From the NCBI RefSeq assembly GCF_003610635.1, contig NZ_RAQJ01000001.1:248001-312000 (forward strand): a DNA stretch of 64,000 nucleotides, given 5' to 3'. Below the pieces are notes generated by a model. That model was not told the origin of the DNA. It did no database searches and saw only the letters and a program-made list of their open reading frames with translations. Origin of the DNA: Ichthyenterobacterium magnum. GTDB taxonomy: Bacteria > Bacteroidota > Bacteroidia > Flavobacteriales > Flavobacteriaceae. A program made the position numbers and the translations under genes. Shown here one piece after another: positions 18,081 through 26,499 of the stretch; positions within the stretch are counted from its first letter, which is position 1, and each line of letters begins with the position of its first letter.

Positions 18081-18866
18081 ATGGATATTTTAGAAAAAAT
18101 AGTACGAGATAAAATCGTAGAAGTTAAGCTACGTAAAAAGCTTATTCCTGTTTCTCAGTTAGAGCAATCTGTATTATTTAATAGAGAAACAGTTTCGCTT
18201 TCAAATAAACTAAGGGCAAGCAATACAGGAATTATTGCAGAACATAAACGCCGCTCGCCTTCAAAATCTGTAATCAATCACAATTTAAACGTTCAAGACA
18301 TTGCTAAAGGCTATGAAAACGCAGGCGTTTGTGGTATGTCTGTATTAACTGATGGCAAATATTTTGGAGGTTCTTTAGATGATTTACTATTAGCAAGAGC
18401 AAGCTGTAATTTACCTTTGCTAAGAAAAGAATTCATTATTGATGATTATCAAATTATAGAAGCCAAAGCTTATGGTGCAGATGTTATATTACTAATTGCA
18501 GCCATACTATCACGAGATGAAATCAAGCAATTTTCACAATTAGCAAAAAGTTTACACCTCGATGTACTCTTAGAAGTGCATAACGAAGCTGAACTTCATA
18601 AATCAATAATGACAAGTATAGATATGCTTGGTGTAAATAATAGAAATTTAAAAACCTTTGAGGTGAGTTTAGACACAAGTAAGACTCTTAGTGAACTTAT
18701 CCCTAACGATTTTATAAAAGTATCTGAAAGTGGTATTAGCTCTATTGAAGCCATAAAAGAATTACAACCTTATGGTTATAAAGGGTTTTTAATTGGTGAA
18801 AATTTTATGAAAACAGATAATCCAGGGATTAGTGCCAAACAATTCATAAAAACATTAGAACTATGA
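18081..18866 (+). CDS. trpC: Indole-3-glycerol-phosphate synthase
   Basis: 261 residues, a TIM barrel. Expected TrpC motifs are present: IIAEHKRRSPSK at about 51-62 with the substrate-binding Lys, LRKEFIIDDYQI, LLEVHNEAEL, GVNNRNLKTFEV and SESGI. It closes carboxyphenylaminodeoxyribulose phosphate to indole-3-glycerol phosphate with loss of CO2. Its start lies after a 343-base repeat-filled gap, the second largest in the operon, while its end overlaps trpF by four bases (ATGA). Confidence 0.95.
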   Translation: MDILEKIVRDKIVEVKLRKKLIPVSQLEQSVLFNRETVSLSNKLRASNTGIIAEHKRRSPSKSVINHNLNVQDIAKGYENAGVCGMSVLTDGKYFGGSLDDLLLARASCNLPLLRKEFIIDDYQIIEAKAYGADVILLIAAILSRDEIKQFSQLAKSLHLDVLLEVHNEAELHKSIMTSIDMLGVNNRNLKTFEVSLDTSKTLSELIPNDFIKVSESGISSIEAIKELQPYGYKGFLIGENFMKTDNPGISAKQFIKTLEL

Positions 18867-19489
18867 AACTAAAAATCTGTGGCATGAAAAATTCAAACAA
18901 CATTTTAGATGTTGCTAAATTAAATCCGGATTTTATGGGTTTTATTTTCTATAAAAAATCGTCACGTTATTTTAATGATACCATACCAGAATTACCTCAT
19001 AATATTAAAAAAATTGGTGTTTTTGTGAATGCTACTTTCGATTATATAAAAGGTATTGTCAATAAACATAATTTGCAAGGCGTACAATTGCATGGTAACG
19101 AATCACCAGAACTATGTAAACAATTAAAAGATTTAAATTGCATAATTATAAAGGTTTTTTCTATAAAGGACACATTCGATTTTAATAGTTTAGAACCTTA
19201 TGAAAACATTTGTGATTATTTCTTATTTGATACCAAAGGTAAACTACCAGGAGGCAATGGCTATACTTTTGATTGGAGTGTATTAAATAATTATCCATCA
19301 ACAAAACCGTTCTTTTTAAGTGGTGGCATTGGTTTAAAGCAAAAAGAAAAGTTAAAAGAGTTTATAAACAGTGAAGCTTCAAAATATTGTTTTGCTATTG
19401 ATGTAAATAGTAAATTTGAAATCGAGCCAGGATTAAAACATATTGAAAAATTAGAAGAATTTAAACAGAATTTGTCATTCCGTACTTGA
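18863..19489 (+). CDS. trpF: Phosphoribosylanthranilate isomerase
   Basis: 208 residues, a TIM barrel with the signature KICGM (catalytic C6), GVFVNA, VQLHGNE and LFDTKGKLPGGNGYTFDW, which carries the catalytic Asp. It isomerises phosphoribosylanthranilate. The start overlaps trpC by four bases, so the two are translationally coupled. The last residues NLSFRT and the TGA stop are encoded by a GTCATTCCG palindrome copy, so the native C-terminus has been replaced or trimmed by the repeat. The catalytic core is complete. Confidence 0.94.
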   Translation: MKLKICGMKNSNNILDVAKLNPDFMGFIFYKKSSRYFNDTIPELPHNIKKIGVFVNATFDYIKGIVNKHNLQGVQLHGNESPELCKQLKDLNCIIIKVFSIKDTFDFNSLEPYENICDYFLFDTKGKLPGGNGYTFDWSVLNNYPSTKPFFLSGGIGLKQKEKLKEFINSEASKYCFAIDVNSKFEIEPGLKHIEKLEEFKQNLSFRT

Positions 19490-19551
19490 TGCGGAATCCA
19501 TTATAAATTGAACTAAAACTAAAAAAAATCCTGAATCAAGTTCAGAATAAC
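19474..19551. repeat. Inverted pair of GTCATTC palindromes in the trpF-trpB gap
   Basis: One copy at 19474-19500 runs forward (GTCATTCCG...CGGAATCCA). A second at 19528-19551 runs in the opposite orientation (ATCCTGAA...TTCAGAATAAC). Each is itself a hairpin. The first overlaps the last codons and stop of trpF. The second ends six bases before the trpB ATG. Confidence 0.8.
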
Positions 19552-19557
19552 ATAATC

Positions 19558-20739
19558 ATGAGTTACAACATCAACAAAAAAGGCTATTACGGAGAATTTG
19601 GTGGCGCTTTCATCCCTGAAATGCTCTATCCAAATGTAGAAGATTTACGCCAAAATTACTTAAAAGTAATGGCAGAACCTGAGTTTCAAAAAGAATTTAA
19701 TCAACTCTTAAAAGATTATGTAGGCCGTCCTTCTCCACTCTATTTTGCAAAACAATTATCAGACAAATACAATACAAAAATATATCTAAAACGTGAAGAT
19801 TTAAACCATACAGGAGCACATAAAATCAATAATACTATTGGGCAAATCTTAATGGCAAAACGTTTAGGAAAAACTAGAATTATCGCCGAAACAGGTGCTG
19901 GACAGCATGGTGTTGCTACTGCTACGGTTTGTGCTTTAATGGGCTTAGAATGCATTGTATATATGGGCGAAATTGATATTGCAAGGCAAGCACCAAATGT
20001 GGCTCGTATGAAAATGCTAGGTGCAGAAGTAAGACCAGCTTTATCTGGAAGTCGAACCCTTAAAGATGCCACAAACGAAGCCATACGTGATTGGATAAAT
20101 AATCCTGTAGACACACATTATATTATTGGTTCGGCTATTGGACCACATCCTTATCCAGATATGGTGACACGTTTTCAATCCATTATTTCAGAAGAAATAA
20201 AATGGCAACTTAAAGAAAAAGAATGTAGAGAACATCCTGATTATGTAGTGGCATGTATTGGTGGTGGCAGTAACGCAGCTGGAACTTATTATCACTTTTT
20301 AGACAATGAAGATGTAGGCATTATTGCAGTAGAAGCAGCAGGAAAAGGCATTCATTCTGGTGAAAGCGCAGCCACTTCTGCTCTTGGTAAAGAAGGCATT
20401 ATACATGGTTGTAAAACGCTTTTAATGCAAACTAATGATGGACAAATTACAGAACCGTATTCTATTTCAGCTGGCTTAGATTATCCAGGTGTTGGTCCTT
20501 TACATTCACACCTGTATAAAACTGGTCGTGGTGAATTTTATTCAGCAACAGATGACGAAGCTATGAAAGCTGGTTTGGAGTTATGCAAACTTGAAGGTAT
20601 TATTCCAGCTATTGAAAGCTCTCATGCTTTAGCCATTTTTGAACATAAAACATTTCAACCAAACGATGTTGTGGTTATTAGTCTATCAGGTCGTGGCGAT
20701 AAAGATTTACAAAATTATATTGATTATTTTAAGTTATAG
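19558..20739 (+). CDS. trpB: Tryptophan synthase beta chain
   Basis: 393 residues, fold type II PLP enzyme. K89 in HTGAHKINN is the PLP-binding lysine. ETGAGQHG carries the glutamate of the active site, and GGGSNAAG binds the cofactor phosphate. It condenses indole with serine to give tryptophan, forming a complex with TrpA. The N-terminus YGEFGGAFIPEML is typical of TrpB1. It begins just after an inverted palindrome and is followed by a 478-base gap before trpA, unusual for subunits of one complex. Confidence 0.97.
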   Translation: MSYNINKKGYYGEFGGAFIPEMLYPNVEDLRQNYLKVMAEPEFQKEFNQLLKDYVGRPSPLYFAKQLSDKYNTKIYLKREDLNHTGAHKINNTIGQILMAKRLGKTRIIAETGAGQHGVATATVCALMGLECIVYMGEIDIARQAPNVARMKMLGAEVRPALSGSRTLKDATNEAIRDWINNPVDTHYIIGSAIGPHPYPDMVTRFQSIISEEIKWQLKEKECREHPDYVVACIGGGSNAAGTYYHFLDNEDVGIIAVEAAGKGIHSGESAATSALGKEGIIHGCKTLLMQTNDGQITEPYSISAGLDYPGVGPLHSHLYKTGRGEFYSATDDEAMKAGLELCKLEGIIPAIESSHALAIFEHKTFQPNDVVVISLSGRGDKDLQNYIDYFKL

Positions 20740-20820
20740 AATTATGGCGTTACCGCAAGGGTCAGGCTTTCAAGACTCGCTATCAAAGATGAGCTCAAAC
20801 AAATCTTTCAATCCTTAACG
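20740..20820. repeat. Intercistronic repeat copy 2, trpB-trpA gap
   Basis: Begins right at the trpB stop with AATTATG and carries CAAGGGTCAGGCTTTCA and TTCAATCCTTAACG. It is a diverged copy of the trpE-trpG gap repeat. It abuts the second TAGAGAA array with three bases between them. Confidence 0.6.
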
Positions 20821-20823
20821 CTA

Positions 20824-20928
20824 TAGAGAATAGAGAATAAAGAATAGAGAATAGAGAATAGAGAATAAAGAATAGAGAATAGAGAATAGAGAATAGAGAA
20901 TAGAGAATAGAGAATAGAGAATAGAGAA
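20824..20928. repeat. Tandem array of 15 TAGAGAA units, two variant
   Basis: 105 bases. Units 3 (20838-20844) and 7 (20866-20872) read TAAAGAA and the other thirteen are exact. The unit and register match the array at the trpD end. The regular spacing of the two variant units (four apart) suggests a block duplication of four units. Confidence 0.96.
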
Positions 20929-20956
20929 ACTAATAAAGATAATGTAAAGTCCATAG

Positions 20957-21159
20957 TTTCGACAAAGTCGGAATCAACGATTTTCAGAAATAATGAGTAA
21001 AAAAGCGAAACGGCGAAGCGAAGCTTCAAGCATGTAGCTTTGAAAGCAAATAGTGCTTTAGCAATTTCCTAAAATCGTTTTGAATTTTTGGTTCAGCTAC
21101 GCTTGTACTTTCGTTTAAAATATATTTTAAACTCAGTAATGTATCAAGACAAAATGAAC
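20957..21159. repeat. Intercistronic element copy 2, trpB-trpA gap
   Basis: Second copy of the element found before trpC, in the same order relative to a TAGAGAA array. It has about 40 extra bases near the right end (around 21100-21145) that are missing in copy 1. Shared core blocks are nearly identical, and the AAGCGAAGCTTCAAGC segment can fold back. No coding potential is evident. Confidence 0.85.
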
Positions 21160-21187
21160 ATATAAAAAAATAAAGTTTAATTAAACA

Positions 21188-21211
21188 GATTCCTGCCTTC
21201 GCAGGAATGAC
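21188..21211 (-). repeat. GTCATTC palindrome copy before trpA
   Basis: GATTCCTGC-CTTC-GCAGGAATGAC, a hairpin with a seven-base core stem, in reverse orientation. It ends six bases before the trpA ATG and may hide or shape its translation start. Confidence 0.85.
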
Positions 21212-21217
21212 AGGAAA

Positions 21218-21985
21218 ATGACAAATAGAATAAATCAAAAACTAAAAGAAGACAAAAAGCTCCTATCAATATATTTCACTGCAGGTTATCCTAATTTAAA
21301 CGATACAGCTTCTATCATTCAAAACCTTGAAACATCTGGTGTAGATATAATTGAAATTGGCTTACCTTTTAGCGATCCATTGGCTGATGGACCAACCATT
21401 CAAGCGAGTTCAACACAAGCACTAAAAAACGGAATGACTACTAAAATTCTTTTTAACCAATTAAAAGACATCAGGAAATCAGTTAATATTCCACTAATAA
21501 TTATGGGATATTTTAATCCAATGTTACAATATGGCGTGGAGGCATTCTGTAAAAAATGCCAAGAAACTGGTATTGATGGATTAATCATTCCAGACCTTCC
21601 AGTAGATGTCTATCATGATGAGTACAAATCTACTTTTAAAAAATATGGTTTAATTAATGTATTTTTAATCACACCACAAACTAGTGATGAACGTATTAGG
21701 TATATCGATTCTATTTCAAACGGCTTTATTTATATAGTAAGTAGCGCAAGTACAACTGGAGCGCAATCAGGTTTTGGAGAAGAACAAACCAACTACTTTA
21801 AACGTATTGCAGATATGAACCTCAACAACCCACAAATTGTTGGTTTTGGCATCTCAAATAATGAAACATTTATGCAAGCCACCAAATATGCAAAAGGTGC
21901 CATTATAGGTTCTGCATTTATAAAATATATTACAAATAATGGCATTAAAACAATAGATGAATTTACTCAAACCATTATAAATTAA
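21218..21985 (+). CDS. trpA: Tryptophan synthase alpha chain
   Basis: 255 residues, TIM barrel. The catalytic pair is visible: E46 in DIIEIGLPFSDPLADGPT and D57 in the same motif. Also present are PLIIMGYFNP, GLIIPDLP, FLITPQTSDERI, IYIVSSASTTG and GFGISNNE. It splits indole-3-glycerol phosphate and passes indole to TrpB. The ATG used here lies six bases after a palindrome and gives the normal N-terminus MTNRINQKLKEDKKLLSIYFTAGYPN. It is the last trp gene, followed at 17 bases by an unrelated acetyltransferase. Confidence 0.96.
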   Translation: MTNRINQKLKEDKKLLSIYFTAGYPNLNDTASIIQNLETSGVDIIEIGLPFSDPLADGPTIQASSTQALKNGMTTKILFNQLKDIRKSVNIPLIIMGYFNPMLQYGVEAFCKKCQETGIDGLIIPDLPVDVYHDEYKSTFKKYGLINVFLITPQTSDERIRYIDSISNGFIYIVSSASTTGAQSGFGEEQTNYFKRIADMNLNNPQIVGFGISNNETFMQATKYAKGAIIGSAFIKYITNNGIKTIDEFTQTIIN

Positions 21986-22002
21986 GTTTGTATTTTTAGT
22001 TT

Positions 22003-22467
22003 ATGAAAAATATAATATACAGAGTAGCTACTTTAAAAGACCTACCTACTTTATATAAATTTGAACAAGGCATTATATCTACAGAACGTCCTTTTGATAG
22101 CACATTAAAACCTGACCCTATAAATTATTATGACCTTAAAGAATTGGTTTTAAATGACAATGTGCAAGTTGTTGTAGCCGAAATTAATAATGAAGTCATT
22201 AGTTCTGGCCATGCCAAAATAATAAAAGGAAAACCTTATCATAAACATACAGATTATGTCTATTTAGGGTTTATGTATGTAAAACCTGAATATCGAGGAC
22301 AAGGAATCATTAAAGCTATTACTGAAACTTTAAAAGCTTGGGCTAAGCAACAAAATCTTTTAGAAGTTAGATTAGAAGTTTATAATGATAATACTTCAGC
22401 TATTAAAGCCTATGAAAAATCTGGTTTTAAAAAACATATGATTGAAATGCGAATGCAAATAGAATAA
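22003..22467 (+). CDS. GNAT-family N-acetyltransferase
   Basis: 154 residues. The acetyl-CoA binding motif YVKPEYRGQGIIKAI lies at about 91-105, followed by LEVRLEVYNDNTSAIKAYEKSGFKKH, the usual GNAT motif B with the conserved Tyr and Phe. The acceptor substrate is unknown: it could be a small molecule or a protein N-terminus. It starts 17 bases after trpA and is followed by trmL with one intervening base, so the two are likely co-transcribed with, or just after, the trp genes. Confidence 0.87.
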   Translation: MKNIIYRVATLKDLPTLYKFEQGIISTERPFDSTLKPDPINYYDLKELVLNDNVQVVVAEINNEVISSGHAKIIKGKPYHKHTDYVYLGFMYVKPEYRGQGIIKAITETLKAWAKQQNLLEVRLEVYNDNTSAIKAYEKSGFKKHMIEMRMQIE

Positions 22468-22468
22468 T

Positions 22469-22924
22469 ATGAGCCTTAACATTGTCCTTATAGAACCCGA
22501 AATACCCAACAATACAGGAAACATTGGTCGTCTGGCTTTAGCTTCAGGTTCTAACTTACATTTAGTAAAACCCTTTGGATTTGAAATTAGTGATTCGCGA
22601 TTAAAACGTGCCGGATTAGATTATTGGCAACACTTAAATATTACATATTATGATAGTATTGACGATTTTTTCCGCATAAACAAAAATGAAAAATTTGCAC
22701 TCTTTTCTAGTCATGGGAAACAATCACATTGGGATATTCCTTTTGAAGATAATCTCTTTTTAATCTTCGGAAAAGAATCGGTTGGACTACCAAAACCACT
22801 ACTAGAAAAACATAAAGAACATCTTTACAAAATACCTTTATATAGCGAACATATTAGAAGTTTAAATCTTGCAAATTCTGTAGGTATTATAGTTTATGAA
22901 GGATTACGGCAAGTTAAAATATAA
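22469..22924 (+). CDS. trmL: tRNA (cytidine/uridine-2'-O-)-methyltransferase TrmL
   Basis: 151 residues, SPOUT superfamily. It starts MSLNIVLIEPEIPNNTGNIGRLA, where IPNNTGNIGR is the N-terminal motif of TrmL. The SAM-binding knot is formed by LIFGKESVGLPKPLL and the C-terminal IRSLNLANSVGIIVYEGLRQ. The family methylates the ribose of nucleotide 34 in certain leucine tRNAs. Length is as expected. A weak hairpin of GGTTTTTT / AAAAAACC (22932-22951) just after the stop could end the transcript. Confidence 0.93.
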   Translation: MSLNIVLIEPEIPNNTGNIGRLALASGSNLHLVKPFGFEISDSRLKRAGLDYWQHLNITYYDSIDDFFRINKNEKFALFSSHGKQSHWDIPFEDNLFLIFGKESVGLPKPLLEKHKEHLYKIPLYSEHIRSLNLANSVGIIVYEGLRQVKI

Positions 22925-23033
22925 AGCAGTAGGTTTTTTTGTTAAAAAACCATATCTTAGTTATTCTGTTGACTACAAGAATTGAAATTCATTTTTATTA
23001 CTAACCATGCCTACTGGCGTAATATAAAAAACT

Positions 23034-23177
23034 ATGACAGATCAAATATTTGAGTTCGTAACAGCTAATATTTTTAAGGTTATAATTTCCATTTGTTTGG
23101 GACTATTCTTTTTGTTTTTTGGATCATTTATGAAATGGCGCATAAAAAGACGAATTAGAAAAGCAACGAAAGATTAA
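23034..23177 (+). CDS. Small single-helix membrane protein (hypothetical)
   Basis: A 47-codon frame beginning MTDQIFEFVTANIFKVIIS, with a hydrophobic stretch at about 15-33 (KVIISICLGLFFLFFGSF) followed by a very basic tail, KWRIKRRIRKATKD. The positive-inside rule would put the tail in the cytoplasm. No family recognised. It is the only plausible frame in the gap between trmL and a convergent gene. Evidence is composition only. Confidence 0.45.
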   Translation: MTDQIFEFVTANIFKVIISICLGLFFLFFGSFMKWRIKRRIRKATKD

Positions 23178-23187
23178 TAACTATGTT

Positions 23188-23415
23188 TCATATTTGATTT
23201 TTTTTTAACATATTCAAATACATGTTTTCAACTTTGGTTCTAGCCCAAGGTGTACGTCTTAAAAACTTAAGACTAGACTTTATTGATGGGTTATCATTAA
23301 AACATCTAATATTTATTATTGTCCCCATGTATTCCCAACCATAATGCGTTTCTAAATCAGTAATGATTTGCTCAAGTTTAATACCATGTAAAGGATTGTT
23401 TGGTTGAGGTTCCAT
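23188..23415 (-). CDS. VF530 family (DUF2132) small DNA-binding-like protein
   Basis: 75 residues beginning [26 protein letters not shown], with [22 protein letters not shown]. This combination of NPLHG near the start and the [12 protein letters not shown] element is the pattern of the VF530 family, which has a compact helical fold proposed to bind DNA. The biological role is not established. The start codon overlaps the stop of the upstream 23415-23624 gene by one base, and both follow an RNA helicase gene closely, suggesting one transcript. Confidence 0.85.
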   Translation of the reverse strand: MEPQPNNPLHGIKLEQIITDLETHYGWEYMGTIINIRCFNDNPSIKSSLKFLRRTPWARTKVENMYLNMLKKNQI

Positions 23416-23624
23416 TATTGTACTAGTGCTTTTATTTTAACCGCTTTTTCAAAATGATCTAATTCATGTGTCTTAATCCACCATGTTGCAGCTTCCATTA
23501 ATAACTCTGGATTATCATTTTTATTTTTAAAAAAAGCATAAAATGAAATACCAACATTAGTTCCTTTTGCTGCTATTTTTTTGTTGCAAACTTCTATAAT
23601 CTTATCTCTTAAAACTTTCTGCAT
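23415..23624 (-). CDS. Small conserved hypothetical protein (DUF6500-like)
   Basis: 69 residues: [20 protein letters not shown], then [44 protein letters not shown] in the rest. This resembles a small conserved family I recall as DUF6500, but I cannot check it. It has no signal peptide, membrane segment or metal motif. It starts five bases after the helicase stop and is followed by the VF530 gene with a one-base overlap, forming a tight three-gene run. Confidence 0.75.
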   Translation of the reverse strand: MQKVLRDKIIEVCNKKIAAKGTNVGISFYAFFKNKNDNPELLMEAATWWIKTHELDHFEKAVKIKALVQ

Positions 23625-23629
23625 TGTTT

Positions 23630-24916
23630 TTAATTACGTCTGTTATTAGAACGTCTATCATTATTACGCTTAGGTCGTCTAGAATTATTGTTTTTGTTTG
23701 AATTACCAGACTTTGATGAATGTCTTGGATTACGTCTTTGTTGTCTACCTTGACCTTGTTTTATAGGTTCTGTAGATGCATTTGGATCAGGTTCAAAGCC
23801 TTCAATAATCTCAACTGGAATCTTTTGATCGGTTAGTTTCTCGATACCTCTTAAATATGAAGTTTCATCTGCGCTCACTAAAGATAAAGCTTCACCACTT
23901 GCTCCTGCTCTACCTGTTCTACCAATTCTGTGCACATAATCTTCAGAAATATTTGGTAATTCAAAATTCACAACATGTGGTAATAATGGAATATCTAAAC
24001 CACGAGCTGCAATATCTGTAGCAACTAAAACACGAACACTTCCGCTTTTAAAACCTGCTAAGGCTTTTGTTCTTGCGCCTTGGCTTTTATTTCCGTGAAT
24101 AGCCGCTGCAGTAATACCAGCACTTATCATTTTTTTACACAACTTATTGGCACCATGCTTAGTTCTTGTAAATACTAATACTTGTTTCCAATTGCCTTCA
24201 GAAATTAATTTAATAATTAAACCTGTCTTTTTGCCTTTGGCAACGCGATATACTTTCTGGCTAATAGCATCTACAGTCGTGTTTTCTGGAGTAGCTTCTA
24301 CTTGTACAGGATGATGTAAAATCCCATGTGCTAATTTTTTTATGTCTTTAGAAAACGTAGCCGAAAACATAAGATTTTGTCGTTTAGTAGGCATAAGTTT
24401 CATAATACGCTCTATATCTCGTAAAAAACCCATATCCAACATTCTATCTGCTTCATCTAAAACAAAGATTTCAACACGTTTTATTGATAGTAAACCCTGG
24501 TTTTCTAAATCAATTAAACGACCAGGAGTCGCTACCAAAATATCAATACCTTGTCTAATGGTTGCCACTTGCGGCTTTTGATTTACACCTCCAAAAATAA
24601 CAGCACTTCTTAAATTTAAAAACTCGCTATATTCCTTAACATTGGCATAAACTTGAGCAGCCAATTCTCGTGTAGGCGTTAAAATTAAGGCTCTAATTGG
24701 TCTATACTTTTGCTTTGGGTTTTCTGATAAAAGATGCAACAATGGCAAGGTAAAACCTGCTGTCTTTCCTGTTCCTGTTTGAGCAGAAGCTAATACATCT
24801 TTACCTTCTAAAACTGGAGGAATTGCTTTTTCTTGAATTGGACTTGGTGTTGTGTATCCTTTTTTGCTAATGGCTTTTAGCAAGGCTTCAGATAAGCCTA
24901 AAGATTTAAATGTCAT
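23630..24916 (-). CDS. DEAD-box ATP-dependent RNA helicase, RhlE type
   Basis: About 428 residues from the ATG at 24916 ([21 protein letters not shown]). An ATG two codons upstream is also possible. Motifs in order: Q motif with [13 protein letters not shown] (I), PTRELA (Ia), TPGR (Ib), DEAD (II), SAT (III), ARGLDIP (V) and [10 protein letters not shown] (VI). The C-terminal ~45 residues are Arg/Asn-rich and low complexity ([16 protein letters not shown]), a common RNA-binding tail. It acts in ribosome assembly or cold-adapted RNA unwinding, judging by the RhlE family. Confidence 0.93.
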   Translation of the reverse strand: MTFKSLGLSEALLKAISKKGYTTPSPIQEKAIPPVLEGKDVLASAQTGTGKTAGFTLPLLHLLSENPKQKYRPIRALILTPTRELAAQVYANVKEYSEFLNLRSAVIFGGVNQKPQVATIRQGIDILVATPGRLIDLENQGLLSIKRVEIFVLDEADRMLDMGFLRDIERIMKLMPTKRQNLMFSATFSKDIKKLAHGILHHPVQVEATPENTTVDAISQKVYRVAKGKKTGLIIKLISEGNWKQVLVFTRTKHGANKLCKKMISAGITAAAIHGNKSQGARTKALAGFKSGSVRVLVATDIAARGLDIPLLPHVVNFELPNISEDYVHRIGRTGRAGASGEALSLVSADETSYLRGIEKLTDQKIPVEIIEGFEPDPNASTEPIKQGQGRQQRRNPRHSSKSGNSNKNNNSRRPKRNNDRRSNNRRN

Positions 24917-25165
24917 ATACATTGTTTATAAAAGCCTATATCAGGCATTTGAGATGACAATCTATAAATTACATATCACCTCTTTTAATTAGGCGTAAAA
25001 GTACAGCTATTTTATAGCATGAGTTTTGTTTTGTTTGACTTTGTTAAAAAAATAGTCGAAATTCGTTTAACAACCGATAAGTTTTATTAAGACAGATTTT
25101 GTCTTTGTATTATTGTAAGGTTAAAAAAGTAACTCGTTTTTACATTTAAATTAAAAAGAGGCAAG

Positions 25166-26233
25166 ATGAATTTAAAAAACATAAGTTTAGGTAGTACTAC
25201 ACAAAAAACAATATTTTTAATAGGCTCTATATGCTTGGCATCCATAATTGTTTTAGACAGTTCTTATTGGTCTAGGCATATTTTCGAAGAGGGATTCCCA
25301 AATTGGAGTATTCGGTTTAATATTCGAAGCATAATTATCTTCTTTTCTACTGTTGCCCTATTTTTGAGTTTAATTGGTAGTCAAAAACCAAAATTAGTCC
25401 TAAGTAAAAACAATGGTCAATCTATTGAAATAAGAAGCATCTTATTTATGTTGTTTATCTCAATTGTTTTATTGTTTCTATTTATTTTTCAACCAACAAT
25501 TTTTAATACACTCTCTAAGGAGGACAATATAATAGAATGGGGATCGGCTATGTTACTGTTTGGCTGTTGTTTTATCACTGCTTTTTCTTTTATAAAAATT
25601 AACCGTACTTTAAATAATTCTATAGTAAACAAAGTATCATTAGCACTTTTATCTTTAGTCTTTTTTTTAATTGCAATGGAAGAAGTTTCATGGTTTCAAC
25701 GAGTATTTGAAATTAAAACACCTAAAATATTTGGAAGTAATATTCAAAATGAAATGAATTTACACAATTTTGCTACAAGTTATGTTGAAAACCTGTATTA
25801 CTTCGGAACATTTGTGTTTTTGATTGTATTACCATTTATGCGAGCTTTGTTTCCGTTTATATCAAACAATAACTATCTTAAAATATTTGTAGCACGTCCT
25901 TTTATTGGTGTTGTTGGGGCAATTGCTTTTGCTTATAACTTCGATATGTGGAACATTATTTTTACACAAATAGCATTCTATGGCAGTTTGGTTGTTTTAG
26001 GTGCATTTTATTTTTTCAGTAGTATTAAAAGGGAAAAAAATATTATACTATTTACCATTATAGTAGTTATTGTCAGTAAGCTAGCATTTTTAAGTAATGG
26101 AGAAAATTTTGAACGCATTTGGGAAATCACAGAATATAAAGAATTTTTAATTCCGTTAGCACTATTTATATATTCTTGTGATGTATTCTTTTATATAAAA
26201 AAATCTCATAACACTCCATCTCTCAAAAGTTGA
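25166..26233 (+). CDS. Polytopic membrane protein of unknown function
   Basis: 355 residues with roughly eight or nine hydrophobic segments (for example about 16-33, 50-67, 95-113, 130-147, 165-182, 210-230, 250-268, 275-292, 295-312). A conserved-looking IAMEEVSWFQRVFEI lies in the middle, with charged and aromatic residues next to a helix, and could be functional. I do not recognise the family. The gene stands alone between the helicase promoter region and the restriction-modification pair. A short inverted repeat, AAGACA / TGTCTT (25089-25105), lies about 60 bases upstream. Confidence 0.75.
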   Translation: MNLKNISLGSTTQKTIFLIGSICLASIIVLDSSYWSRHIFEEGFPNWSIRFNIRSIIIFFSTVALFLSLIGSQKPKLVLSKNNGQSIEIRSILFMLFISIVLLFLFIFQPTIFNTLSKEDNIIEWGSAMLLFGCCFITAFSFIKINRTLNNSIVNKVSLALLSLVFFLIAMEEVSWFQRVFEIKTPKIFGSNIQNEMNLHNFATSYVENLYYFGTFVFLIVLPFMRALFPFISNNNYLKIFVARPFIGVVGAIAFAYNFDMWNIIFTQIAFYGSLVVLGAFYFFSSIKREKNIILFTIIVVIVSKLAFLSNGENFERIWEITEYKEFLIPLALFIYSCDVFFYIKKSHNTPSLKS

Positions 26234-26499
26234 AGATATTAAATTTAGAATTTTTAGATAAGCTTAAAAGATTTGTATAATACATATATTAGCTGAGCCA
26301 ATACTCAACATTAGACAAAATGTAATTCTATTTTGATAGTACATTTTACTTGATTTTCTCAATAAATTTAGCGAGCTTGGTTAACGTAGAATATAAGTCT
26401 GTTACTGAGTTTTTTGCCGAAGCATTAAAACGACACATATTCTAAACGATAGTATACCATTTACCAAAGCAAAACACCATATTTGTATAAAAATATTTA

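Noticed and set aside
17735-20928. TAGAGAA arrays as a CRISPR-like array
   Set aside because: The unit is 7 bases with no spacers between copies, and no cas genes are nearby. This is a minisatellite-type repeat.
22932-22951. GGTTTTTT/AAAAAACC hairpin after trmL as a strong terminator
   Set aside because: Only two G:C pairs and no clear T run after it; it may be a weak terminator but I do not list it as a feature.
26234-26499. Possible promoter or small gene before the restriction endonuclease
   Set aside because: No frame of useful length, and the best box (CATATTTG) misses the first base of TAnnTTTG.
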